The notes below the pieces were generated by a model. That model was not told where the DNA came from and ran no database searches. It saw only the letters and a program-made list of their open reading frames with translations. This document shows positions 1 through 8,099 of a stretch of 10,765 bases of DNA, one piece after another (positions within the stretch are counted from its first letter, which is position 1; the number at the start of each line of letters is the position of its first letter). This DNA comes from an uncultured Mycoplasmatota bacterium. Its GTDB lineage: Bacteria > Bacillota_I > Bacilli_A > Mycoplasmatales > Mycoplasmoidaceae. The stretch is taken from assembly GCA_949500635.1 (NCBI GenBank), contig CATAWQ010000027.1:1-10765 (forward strand), read 5' to 3'. The position numbers and the translations under genes are program-made.

Positions 1-244
1 TAGAAATAATATTAAATAATAAGTTAGTTTTAATTAAAATAGTTCCTGTTGAAAAAATAGAAATATTATTTTTAATAATAATACTAGATGATATTAATTG
101 ATTACTACAAATAAATTCTATATTATCTTCTTTTACATCAATTAATAAATTTGTAAGAATTGGATTAATATTTGATGAGTCAACAATTTCATTACAAAAT
201 TTTAATTTATTTAATAAACATTCTCTGTTAATTATAAATTTCAT
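1..244 (-). CDS. dnaN: DNA polymerase III beta subunit (sliding clamp), N-terminal part
   Basis: The gene runs off the left edge, so only the first 81 codons are visible. They begin MKFIINRECLLNKLKF and continue with INPILTNLLIDVKED and STGTILIKTNLLFNII. These match the first domain of the beta clamp, whose usual opening is MKF-x-I-x-R-x-x-L, followed by a P-I-L-x-N-x-L-I-x-V segment and a G-x-x-x-x-x-x-x-L-L-F-x-I segment. The clamp is a ring-shaped dimer that holds DNA polymerase III on the template. The gene lies downstream of dnaA on the same strand, the usual bacterial dnaA-dnaN order, across a 120-bp gap that looks like the origin. No Shine-Dalgarno sequence precedes the ATG (244-242). 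The assignment rests on the N-terminus and on synteny. Confidence 0.9.
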   Translation of the reverse strand, partial: MKFIINRECLLNKLKFCNEIVDSSNINPILTNLLIDVKEDNIEFICSNQLISSSIIIKNNISIFSTGTILIKTNLLFNIIS

Positions 245-364
245 TTTATTTAGATTTATTTTATATATTATATATATTAATTTTAATGTTGGAAAATTCC
301 TTTTTAATAATATTTATATAATAAAACTTATATTTTTTTCCACAATTTTCCAACAAATTTACAT
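245..364. other. Candidate replication origin (oriC) between dnaN and dnaA
   Basis: This 120-bp gap between dnaA and dnaN is almost pure A+T. It contains TTTTCCACA at 336-344, one mismatch from the DnaA-box consensus TTATCCACA. A 12-bp inverted repeat, TGTTGGAAAATT (287-298) and AATTTTCCAACA (344-355), overlaps the box by one base; its TTTTCCA core is also box-like. Between and beside these lie easily melted stretches at 259-280 (alternating TA) and 306-332. In many Firmicutes and mollicutes the unwinding element lies between dnaA and dnaN, so this is the natural oriC candidate. Only one good box is visible and no experiment is implied, hence moderate confidence. Confidence 0.6.
287..355. repeat. 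12-bp inverted repeat in the putative origin
   Basis: The arms TGTTGGAAAATT (287-298) and AATTTTCCAACA (344-355) are perfect reverse complements separated by 45 bp. Each arm contains TTTTCCA on one strand, close to the DnaA-box core. The right arm directly follows the TTTTCCACA box. The spacing is long for an RNA hairpin, so paired protein-binding sites facing each other across an AT-rich spacer seem more likely. Confidence 0.6.
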
Positions 365-1750
365 TTAAATTTTTTTATATAAATTTGTTAAAAAACTTTC
401 AAATTCTATATCATTTTTAATTTTTTTTTCAATTTTCTCTATTGATTCCATTACTGTTGAATGGTCACGTCCAGAAAAAAAAGAACCAATTTGAGAATAA
501 TTCATATTAAATTTTTTCCTTAAGATATACATACATACCTGTCTTATTTGTGTTATTTGTTTTGTTCTATCTTTACTTTTTACAATTTCAGGATCTACGA
601 AATATAAACTACAAATTTGATCAATTATTAAATTAGGGTTTACATCAAAACCAAACATACTAATATTTTCGTTATTTTCTTCTGCTGTAATTTTTTTAAT
701 TAAATCCAAATTAATAATTGCATTAGGTGGTAAATCATTATTAATAGAATAAAAAAGGATATGATTTAAAAATCCTTCTAATTGTCTGATATCAGTTGAA
801 TATCTACAACAAATATAATTTATAACATCATTTGTTAAAATGAATTTAGCATTACTTTCTTTTAATTTATTCTCTAAAATAATTTTTATAGATTTCAAAT
901 CTGGTTTTGTGATTTTTACAACTAGACCTGATAAAAATCTTGATTTCATTCTATTTTCTAAATTTTTTAATTGTGATATATCTTTATCACAAGTCATAAC
1001 AATAATCTTATTATTAGAAGCTGCTTTATTAAAAATATTAAAGAAAACTTCGTTTATTTTTTCTTTTTTCTCTAAAAATTGAACGTCATCAAATAGCAAA
1101 AGATCATATGACTCATATTTTTGTTTTAATAATTCAACACTATTACCACCAATTGAAAAAGCATTATAAACCTCTCTAATAAAATCATCAATTGGGATAT
1201 ATTTAACTATTTTATTTGGAAAATGAATTCTGTATTCATTACCTATTGCATGTAATAAATGAGTTTTTCCAAGTCCAACACCACCAGTAATAAAAATTTG
1301 GTTTCAATGTGGATTAGTTAAAATAGTTCTTGTAGCATTATAAGCTGACTTGTTAAAATTACTAACAACAAAATTTGTGAATTTGTAATGTTTATTAATA
1401 TTTGTGTTATTTTCCTCATTAATAGTTTCATGTTGAATAGAATTTGTTTTTAGTTTTAAATTTAAATCATTCTCAACTATAAATTCGAAATTGTAATTAG
1501 TTTTACCAATTTCATTAAACAATTTTTTAATTTGATTTTTATAATCTATATTTAATGTTTGCTTAGCAAAAATATTTTTTGTTTTAATAAATAAAATATT
1601 TTCCTTTAAATCAACAATAGAAATATTTGAAATATATTCATTAAAAAATACTTGGTTAATACCAGATTGTTGTAATCTAACCTTCACAACATCTAAATTA
1701 TTATTTAAACTAATTAATGTATTTTTATCTAATGGCATTTTAAAAATCAT
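365..1750 (-). CDS. dnaA: Chromosomal replication initiator protein DnaA
   Basis: This 461-residue protein is the AAA+ ATPase that binds DnaA boxes, melts oriC and helps load the helicase. Domain III is clear. The segment before Walker A carries FTNFVVSNFNKSAYN (around residue 125-140). Walker A is GGVGLGKTH at about 156-164, Walker B is LLLFDD at about 217-222, and an SRF-containing sensor segment follows. The C-terminal DNA-binding domain has the DnaA signature, including GRDHSTVMESI, so box recognition should be conserved. One in-frame TGA (1306-1304) encodes Trp149, directly before the NQIFITGG strand; the frame is open throughout if TGA is Trp. The N-terminal domain is poorly conserved, as usual. 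The start is uncertain: Met1 (1750) or Met5 (1738) are both possible and neither has a Shine-Dalgarno. The gene is divergent from rpmH. Confidence 0.97.
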
Positions 1751-1800
1751 TATAATATTTTAATATATTTTGATATTATTAATATCTAATATTTGTAATT
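1751..1800. promoter_or_regulatory. Divergent dnaA/rpmH promoter region with a short palindrome
   Basis: Only 50 bp separate the start of dnaA (leftward) from the start of rpmH (rightward), so promoters for both must lie here or extend into the genes. The stretch contains no CC or GG and therefore no DnaA box. It holds several -10-like hexamers, for example TATAAT at 1751-1756 and TATTAT at 1774-1779; base composition makes it impossible to choose among them. A perfect palindrome, GATATT-ATT-AATATC (1772-1786), is centred in the gap and could be an operator, although such AT palindromes also arise by chance. Confidence 0.5.
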
Positions 1801-1947
1801 ATGAAAAGAACATATCAACCAAATAAATCTAAAAGAGCAAAAACTCATGGATTCTTAAATAGGACATCTACCGCTAATGGTAAAAAAGTTCTTAAGAGAA
1901 GAAGAGCTAAAGGGCGTAAAAGATTAACGGTTTCTGATGAAAAATAA
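1801..1947 (+). CDS. rpmH: 50S ribosomal protein L34
   Basis: The 48-residue product begins MKRTYQPNKSKRAKTHGF and continues with FLNRTSTANGKKVLKRRRAKGRKRLTV. This is the highly conserved L34 sequence: an MKRT-Y-QP start, an HGF-x-x-R segment and a lysine/arginine-rich tail. L34 is a small rRNA-binding protein of the large ribosomal subunit. The gene heads the rightward cluster and overlaps rnpA by 11 nt, the classical rpmH-rnpA pair next to dnaA in bacteria. A four-residue tail (SDEK) follows the usual L-T-V ending. No Shine-Dalgarno is evident in front of the ATG. Confidence 0.98.
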   Translation: MKRTYQPNKSKRAKTHGFLNRTSTANGKKVLKRRRAKGRKRLTVSDEK

Positions 1948-2263
1948 AAAATTTAGTTCTATTAAAGACAAAAAAATAATAGAACAAATTTTCACATCAG
2001 CAAAGATTGTTAGTAATCGTTATTATTTAATAAGATTTATTTCTTCTAATAATAACGCAAAAATTGGAATTAATGTTTCTAAGAAGAATTTCAAAAGAGC
2101 AGTTATGAGAAATAAAATTAAAAGACAAGTAAAAAGTTTTATTTATAACAGTGATAGTATTCCACAAAAAAATATTTTTATAATTATTAAAAATACATAT
2201 GATTCCAAAAACCATATAGAAATGCAAAAAAATTTATATTTACTTTTAAAAAAAATTAAATAA
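1937..2263 (+). CDS. rnpA: Ribonuclease P protein component
   Basis: The 108-residue basic protein is the protein subunit of RNase P, which with the catalytic RNA removes 5' leaders from pre-tRNAs. The family's RNR-type signature is present as KKNFKRAVMRNKIKRQVK, about residues 48-65. It is preceded by the beta-strand segment KIGINVSKK. The length is close to the usual 110-120 residues. The ATG lies inside the last codons of rpmH (11-nt overlap), and the TAA shares its last base with the ATG of yidC, so translation is probably coupled at both ends. The RNA component (rnpB) is not visible in this window. Confidence 0.95.
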   Translation: MKNKKFSSIKDKKIIEQIFTSAKIVSNRYYLIRFISSNNNAKIGINVSKKNFKRAVMRNKIKRQVKSFIYNSDSIPQKNIFIIIKNTYDSKNHIEMQKNLYLLLKKIK

Positions 2264-3405
2264 TGTCTCAAAAATCCGCTTTAAATTTTAAAATAAACAC
2301 TGAAAATTCTAGTAATATATCTAGTCCTTTTTGAACTAAACCAGAAACTAAAGCGAGTAAGGCTAAGAAAATTTTAAAATTTATTTGAAAGTGATTAAAA
2401 CTTTTGTTGTTTGCTTTTTTTATGTTGATGGGTTTGTGAGGTTGTTTCCAATCTATGGGTGACAATACAGTATCTACAGATGTAAATATTGGTAGTGGTC
2501 TTGAATTTGGATTTAATTTCGGAACTACGGGTAATTGAATTTATGATTTGTCTTCAGGAAATTTATATGGACAATTTCATACATTTAGTGATTGGTCATT
2601 GGATTATGGGCCTTTTTATGGGTTCTTTGTATGACCTGGATCATGATTAGTACTACAAATTATGTGGGCAACTAACTCATGAATTGGTGGATTGAATGCT
2701 TTATTGGCAATATTTGTGTTGTTAACATTAATTCGTATTTTTTCTATTTTAGTTACTTTAAGATCTACTCTTCAAAATGAAAAAATGACTGAAGTACAAG
2801 GAAAAACTTCTGAAATTAATGCTAAATATAAAGGTTTAACAGATCAAGCTTCTAAACAAAAGAAACAGCAAGAAATAATGGATTTATATAAGAAAAACAA
2901 TGTAAAACCATTCGCTGCATTTGAACAAATGTTTATTACATTGCCTATTTTCTTAATTATTTATCGTGTTGTTACTATTGTTAGACCTTTTAAATCTACA
3001 ATTTTATTTGGTATTTGAAATTTTGCCTACACCCCTACTTCTCAAATATTCAGTAATTTTGCTGCAGGTGGATGAACATACATATTCTTTATTGCAATAA
3101 TTATTCCAATTCAATTCTTATCTATGAAATTACCTCAACGTTGAGCTAAAAAACGTAATAGAAACGCAATATCTACATCAAGTAAGGGTGGAAAACAAAT
3201 GAAGAAAATGAATTTAACTCAGAATATTTTTGCTGGTGTAATGTCATTAATTGTTGTTTTTTCTGCTACAGGTGTTGGTGTATATTGATTTTTTAATGCA
3301 TTATATTCTATCTTGCAATCATGAATTATGCATAAAGTAATAGTGCATAGTAGAAGTAAGAATTCAACTCTTGAAGCTAAACTTAATCGTTTAATTTTAG
3401 AGTAA
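2263..3405 (+). CDS. yidC: Membrane protein insertase YidC/Oxa1 family
   Basis: The 380-residue protein is read through 13 TGA codons as Trp; two further Trp codons are TGG (W111, W135). YidC inserts and folds membrane proteins, alone or with SecYEG. A hydrophobic N-terminal segment (about 38-60) ends in LWGC, so Cys61 may be lipidated as in Gram-positive YidC/SpoIIIJ. An aromatic-rich extracytoplasmic region follows (62-130). The core has TM segments near 144-166 (with Arg158, in the position of the groove arginine of the family), 219-240, 270-288 and 320-355. A charged cytoplasmic hairpin loop (about 170-215) lies between the first two core TMs. The tail is basic, as expected for ribosome contact. 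The place after rnpA is the conserved one. Start and stop each overlap a neighbour by one base (TAATG). Confidence 0.95.
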
Positions 3406-4217
3406 TGGATTTAAAAAAAACTTATGAATATTTAACAAGTAGACAATTTAACCCTTCTAAAAAAATGGGTCAAAATTTTTTAATTAATGAAGAAATATCA
3501 AAAGCAATTATAAAAAAAATGGAATTATCTAATGCTAAATTAGTAATTGAAATTGGTCCAGGTTTAGGTTCATTAACTGATCATTTAATTAATCAAAAAT
3601 TTGATTTAACTCTTATAGAGTTAGACAAAAGACTTAATGAATTTTTAACTAAAAGGTATAGTGGTAAAAAAGTCAAAATCATTAATTCGGATGTATTAAA
3701 AATAGATTTTAATGAGATCTCTAATGGTTACAATCAATGTGTTATTGTTTCTAATTTACCATATTCAATTAGTTCACTTGTAGTTATGAAATTTTTAAAG
3801 TCTTCCAATATTAATTTATTTTATTGCATGTTGCAAAAAGAAATGGTTGATAGAATTATGGCTCCTGTGGCTTCGAAAAAATATAATGGTTTAACAGCAC
3901 TTGTAACTTATTATTTTAAAATTGAAAGATTAATGAACATATCACCAAACAATTTTTACCCAGTACCTGAAGTTGACTCCACTTTTATTAAAATTGAGAA
4001 GAACAATAAAGTGTATGATGAAAAATTTGATAAATTCTTACGAGTCTGTTTCTTGAATAGGAGAAAAACTTTAATTAATAATTTAAAACATGTTTATGAA
4101 ATTAATAAAATAAATTTAGTTTTTAATAAATTAAAAACAAAATTAACATCTCGTGCAGAAGAATTTACACCTGAACAACTTCACGAATTATATGTATTAT
4201 TAAACAATGGAAATTAA
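3405..4217 (+). CDS. rsmA: 16S rRNA (adenine1518/1519-N6,N6)-dimethyltransferase
   Basis: The 270-residue protein is RsmA (KsgA), which uses S-adenosylmethionine to dimethylate two adjacent adenines near the 3' end of 16S rRNA late in 30S assembly. Visible motifs are GQNFL (22-26), the SAM-binding motif EIGPGLGSLT (49-58), the acidic ribose-binding segment IELDKRL (71-77), NSD (94-96) and the catalytic motif IV NLPYSIS (117-123). The C-terminal part carries FLNRRKTLINNL, typical of the helical domain. The length is normal for the family. Its ATG shares a base with the yidC stop, and its last 11 nt overlap ispE. The rsmA-ispE neighbourhood also recalls Bacillus, where ispE lies shortly downstream of ksgA. 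Confidence 0.96.
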   Translation: MDLKKTYEYLTSRQFNPSKKMGQNFLINEEISKAIIKKMELSNAKLVIEIGPGLGSLTDHLINQKFDLTLIELDKRLNEFLTKRYSGKKVKIINSDVLKIDFNEISNGYNQCVIVSNLPYSISSLVVMKFLKSSNINLFYCMLQKEMVDRIMAPVASKKYNGLTALVTYYFKIERLMNISPNNFYPVPEVDSTFIKIEKNNKVYDEKFDKFLRVCFLNRRKTLINNLKHVYEINKINLVFNKLKTKLTSRAEEFTPEQLHELYVLLNNGN

Positions 4218-4974
4218 ATCATATCCTAAAGTAAATTTAATATTAAAGATTTATCCAAAGACTAAACAAGAACAAAAGCATAAAATCAAAAGTTTGTTTG
4301 TCTTAGATAAATCTTTGCATGATTTAATTTCCATTAAACCTTCAAAAAAAGATATAGTTGTTTATAAATATAAAAACAAAAATTTAATGTTAAAAGATTG
4401 TTTGATTATTAAATCTTTAGAATATTTAAATAATAAATTTAAACTTACTAAACATTATTTTATCCAAGTTGAAAAATGTATTGGATTAATGTCAGGATTA
4501 GGTGGTGGAAGCTCAAATGCGGCGGCTGTAATTAAATATGTAATGAAAAATAATAAGATTTCATTAACTGAATTAAATTTGAAAGATATAGCATTAAATT
4601 TGGGTAGTGATATTCCTTTTTTCCTATCTTCTTATAGTAGTGCTATTGTTTTTGATTATGGGAATGAGGTTGAAAAATACAATTTATTTAAAAAAGTTTC
4701 ATACAAAATTTACACAAATAATATTAAAATTTCTACTAAAAAAGTTTTTGCAGAATTAGAAAAATCTAATTTATATAAATCTCAAGTAAATTTTTCAAAA
4801 TGCTTAGATTCTTTATTGAAAAAAACATTTAATAATCATTACGTATATAATGATTTACATCCATATATTTTAAAAGTTTCTAGTAAAAAACTATTACAAA
4901 ATATAAATAAGTTATCTTCTAAAAATAAGATTATTTGTGGTTCAGGAGGAACAATATTAAGTATTAATGAGTAA
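4207..4974 (+). CDS. ispE: 4-diphosphocytidyl-2-C-methyl-D-erythritol kinase (IspE)
   Basis: This 255-residue GHMP kinase would phosphorylate CDP-methylerythritol with ATP, a middle step of the MEP route to isoprenoid precursors. The N-terminal PKVNLILK supplies the conserved Lys8 and Asn10, and His25 aligns with the GYH histidine of the family. The ATP-binding glycine loop is GLGGGSSNAA (97-106). LGSDIPFF (132-139) carries Asp135, the equivalent of the catalytic aspartate. The third GHMP motif is CGSGGTIL near the C-terminus. The protein is somewhat shorter than the usual 280-290 residues, but all key residues are kept, so it is likely functional. It overlaps rsmA by 11 nt and gltX by 8 nt. 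No other MEP gene is visible here, so whether the pathway is complete is unknown. Confidence 0.88.
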   Translation: MEIKSYPKVNLILKIYPKTKQEQKHKIKSLFVLDKSLHDLISIKPSKKDIVVYKYKNKNLMLKDCLIIKSLEYLNNKFKLTKHYFIQVEKCIGLMSGLGGGSSNAAAVIKYVMKNNKISLTELNLKDIALNLGSDIPFFLSSYSSAIVFDYGNEVEKYNLFKKVSYKIYTNNIKISTKKVFAELEKSNLYKSQVNFSKCLDSLLKKTFNNHYVYNDLHPYILKVSSKKLLQNINKLSSKNKIICGSGGTILSINE

Positions 4975-6412
4975 CAAAGTAAGAACAAGATATGCACCAA
5001 GTCCTACAGGTTTCTTCCATATAGGAGGAGCTCGTACTGCATTATTTAACTATTTATACGCAAAGCACTGTAATGGTGATTTTGTTGTCCGTATTGAAGA
5101 TACAGACGTTGAACGAAATGTTGAAGGTGGAATTGATTCACAATTAGATAATTTAAATTGATTGAAAATTTTTTATGATGAATCAATTAAAAATCCTGGA
5201 AAGTTCGGTCCATATATTCAATCACAAAAATTAGAAAGATATCGTGAACTAGCCAATAAGCTATTACAAGAGGGTAAAGCTTATTACTGTTTTTGTTCTA
5301 AAGATGAATTAGATTTACAGCGTGAAATTGCAATGAAACAAGGACATACTCCTAAATACAACCGTAAGTGTTTATATTTATCTAAGGAAGAAATCCAGCA
5401 GAAATTAGATCAAAATATTCCTCATGTGATTAGATTAAGAATGCATGATGATGAAAATATTGAATGACAAGATCTTATTAGAGGGCATATGAGTGTTCCA
5501 ACGTCTGCTTTAACAGATCCTGTTATTCTTAAATCTAATGGTATCCCTATGTATAACTTTGCAGTAGTAGTAGATGATTATGATATGCAAATAACTCATG
5601 TATTACGTGGTGAAGAACATTTATCTAACACTCCATATCAAATCGCTATTAAAAAAGCACTTGGTTTTGACGATAGGAATATTATGTATGGACATTTATC
5701 TATTATTGTTGATGAAACAGGTAAAAAATTATCTAAAAGAAACAAGGGATTAAAACAATTTATTCAAGATTATAAGAATATGGGGATTCTACCTGAAGCA
5801 ATTACAAATTTTTTATCTTTATTAGGATGAAGTTCAAAGTCAAATAATGAAATTTTATTAATGGATCAAATTATTAAAGAATTCGATTTTGATAGAATTT
5901 CAAAGTCTCCTGCATTTTTTGACTTTAAAAAAATGTTATGAATTTCCAATTCATATTTAAAGAATATGAATGATAAAGATTATCTAGAATATGTTAAAAA
6001 ATTTTTAACTGTTAATTTAGATAAATATGCTAAATATGAAGATGAAATTTTATTAACTTTTAAACCACAAATTCAATTTGCTCAACAAATTAACGAATTG
6101 ATTACAGACGTTTTTATATGCGATGTTAATAAATTATCTGTTGAATTACAAGAAATAGTTAAGCAAGATTTTTTTAAAAAAAACATGTATGCATTAAAAC
6201 AAGTTATTTCTACAATGAATGAAATAAATTATGATAATGCTAAAGATATCATAGACAATGTAAAACAAATTTCAGGTCTCAAGGGTAAAGAATTATTTTT
6301 ACCAATGAGAATTGCTTGTATCGGTAAAGAACATGGACCAGAAATGAATAAAATATTAACAATAATTGGTAAAGAACAAATATTAAAAAATATTGAAATA
6401 TTAATAAAATAA
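4967..6412 (+). CDS. gltX: Glutamyl-tRNA synthetase
   Basis: The 481-residue class I aminoacyl-tRNA synthetase charges tRNA-Glu. The N-terminal catalytic domain begins with RYAPSPTGFFHIGGARTALF, with the HIGH motif as HIGG (18-21). The KMSKS motif appears as KLSKR (254-258), preceded by HVLRGEEHLSNTP. Four in-frame TGA codons (for example 5159-5161, 5465-5467 and 5828-5830) read as Trp in conserved places such as LNWLKI and LLGWSS, confirming table 4. The C-terminal helical anticodon-binding region ends with GKELFLPMRIA and GKEHGPEMNKIL, normal for bacterial GltX. If, as in most mollicutes, GlnRS is absent, this enzyme would also charge tRNA-Gln for amidation by GatCAB; that is inference. It starts 8 nt before the ispE stop and ends 1 nt before the HD gene. 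Confidence 0.97.
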
Positions 6413-6413
6413 T

Positions 6414-7640
6414 ATGCAGTTAAAAAAGAAAGCAACATTTATTAAAGATCCAATTCATGGTGAAATTAATTTTTCTGAAAATGATTTTTGATTGCGAGAA
6501 CTTTTATATACTAATGAATTTCAAAGATTAAATAGGATTAGGCAATTAGGACTGTCTTATCAATTATTTCCATCTGCTACCCATACAAGGTTCTCTCACT
6601 CTATTGGTGTGTATGAAACAGCACGTAGATTTATAGATAATTTAAAAATTAAAAATCTTACACCTAAAAAACGTAAAATAATTTTAGCTGCTGCATTATT
6701 ACATGACATTGGACACGGTCCAAACTCTCATGCTTTTGAGAAATACACTAAAATTTCTCATGAAACATACACTAAAATGATTATTGCAAATAAAAAAGGT
6801 GATATTTATAAAATTTTACATAAAAATAATGTTCCTACTAAGGATGTAATAGATATTTTAGATAAAAAAAGTAAAAATGAATGAATGAATTCATTGGTAA
6901 GTAGTCAAATTGATGTTGATAGAATAGATTATTTGCAGCGTGATTCACATTATACTGGTGCTACATATGGAGAAATTGATTCTTCAATGATTGCTAGACG
7001 AGCAATGTTTATGAATAATCAAATAGTATTTAGCCTAAAAGCTATTTCTACTATTGAAAACTTTTTGATTGGGAGATTTCATATGTACGAACAAGTCTAT
7101 GAAAATGTTCACACAATCGCCAATGAATGAATTATTCAACAAATTATGACTAGGGTTAAAGAACTTTACAAATCTGGTTATAAATTTGTTGACTATAACA
7201 ATCTATTAGAATTGTTTAATCCTTGATTAAATGATAAAAAATTTACTGTAGAAGAATTTATCAAATTAGATGATTGAAATTTAAGTGTATTATTAGACTC
7301 GCTTAAACATGAAAAGGATCCTATTTTAAAAACATTACTAGATGAAAGAGATAGTAAAAACAAATATATTTGCATAGATTACACTAAAAAAGATTATCAA
7401 TCAGTGATAGCTAAAGCAAAAAAATTAAACATGCCACTAAAATATAATGTTGACATTATTAAACATAAAGCAATTTGTTTATATGATCCAAATAAACAAC
7501 CGATAAAAATTTATAATAATCTAACTAAAAAAATTGAAAATTTTGATACATTAAGTAATATTGTTTTAAAAAATAAATTTATAAAAAAAGAAAAAACTTT
7601 ATTGATTATTAATACTAAGTTAATAAAATATAATTTTTAA
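6414..7640 (+). CDS. HD-domain phosphohydrolase, COG1078/YwfO type (dGTPase-like)
   Basis: The 408-residue protein opens with FIKDPIHGEI, the hallmark of the COG1078 family related to dGTPases and Bacillus YwfO. The metal-binding HD motifs are visible: HTRFSHSIGV (His57 and His62), LLHDIGHGPNSH (His97-Asp98, His101, His106) and SSQIDVDRIDYLQRDS with the distal aspartates (167-172). Members hydrolyse (d)NTPs to nucleoside plus triphosphate or release pyrophosphate; the substrate here cannot be read from sequence. Six or so in-frame TGA codons encode Trp, which would otherwise split the gene. A Lys-rich C-terminal region of about 200 residues is less conserved. It follows gltX by 1 nt, and a homologue sits next to gltX in M. 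genitalium (MG461/MG462, from memory). No Shine-Dalgarno precedes the ATG. Confidence 0.9.
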
Positions 7641-7648
7641 TATATAAT
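7620..7648 (+). promoter_or_regulatory. Candidate promoter for rpoE-fba
   Basis: A perfect TATAAT (7643-7648) lies in the 33-bp gap before rpoE, with TTAATA (7620-7625, four of six to TTGACA) exactly 17 bp upstream. Transcription would start near 7655, about 20 nt before the rpoE ATG. This is the widest gap in the rightward cluster, which fits a new transcription unit. Such matches are common in AT-rich DNA, so support is moderate. Confidence 0.45.
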
Positions 7649-7673
7649 AACGCAATAATGTTATTTAAAGATT

Positions 7674-8099
7674 ATGTCAAAGCAAATTAACGACATTGCT
7701 TATGAAGTTGCTAAAGAAGAATTTGGAGACAAAGTCTTTTCTTTTAATCAACTATGAAGCAAAACTCTAGGTAGAATTAAAACACCTACAAAGGAACAAG
7801 CTGCTGTTAAGGGCGAATTGTATTCTGAAATAATGCAAGATACAAACTTTCTTTATATCGGTAAACAAAATTGAAAATTAAGAGAGTTTGTTGATCAAAA
7901 TACACTTAAGAAAACATTAGCTTCTTCACTTTATGATTTTGATAAATCATTAACTGAAGAAGATATTGAGGATATGGACGTATTAAGTGAACGTTTTGAT
8001 GAAGAATCTGGGATGTATTATGATGAAACAGAAGATGAAGCTATTCAATCATTACAAGGAATGGCTAAAATGTCAAAAGATGAGGAGGAAAATGAATAA
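7674..8099 (+). CDS. rpoE: DNA-directed RNA polymerase delta subunit
   Basis: The 141-residue product is the delta subunit found in Firmicutes and mollicutes, which tunes promoter-complex stability and polymerase recycling. The folded N-terminal (HARE-HTH-type) domain runs from MSKQINDIAYEVAKEEFGDK through LYSEIMQDTNFLYIGKQNWKLREF (about residues 1-75). The rest is the characteristic acidic tail rich in Asp and Glu (about 90-141). Two TGA codons encode conserved tryptophans (QLW and QNW). The length is slightly below that of Bacillus delta, mainly in the tail. It has only a weak AAAG before its ATG. Its TAA shares a base with the fba start, so the two are probably co-transcribed; rpoE and fba are also adjacent in M. 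genitalium (MG022/MG023, from memory). Confidence 0.92.
8083..8088 (+). promoter_or_regulatory. Strong Shine-Dalgarno for fba
   Basis: AGGAGG lies 10 nt before the fba ATG (8099), inside the last codons of rpoE. It is the best ribosome binding site in the plus-strand cluster, where most genes have none, and it fixes the fba start. It fits a highly expressed glycolytic enzyme. Confidence 0.75.

Noticed and set aside
287..355. The 12-bp inverted repeat as a dnaA terminator
   Set aside because: The arms are 45 bp apart and the hairpin would have a long AT-rich loop without a following T-run suited to the minus strand, so a protein-binding role at the origin is more plausible.
840..1082. Plus-strand open frame inside dnaA
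   Set aside because: It is antisense to the conserved AAA+ domain of DnaA, has low-complexity Phe/Ile/Leu-rich content and no start signal. The same reasoning removes minus-strand frames at 2027-2227, 2268-2465, 6229-6438 and 7193-7375, and the plus frame at 9614-9799.
4944..4949. AGGAGG upstream of gltX as a Shine-Dalgarno
   Set aside because: It is 17 nt from the ATG, too far for normal use, and it encodes the conserved GSGG of the third IspE motif.
4967..6412. gltX appears split into four pieces by stop codons, like a pseudogene
   Set aside because: Every interrupting codon is TGA at a position where GltX has Trp or tolerates it, and the frame is otherwise unbroken; TGA is Trp here. The same applies to dnaA, yidC, the HD gene, rpoE, fba and the LRR genes.
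7658..7690. Short open frame of 10 codons overlapping the rpoE start, a possible leader peptide
   Set aside because: No ribosome binding site and no recognisable regulatory sequence; such short frames are frequent in AT-rich DNA.
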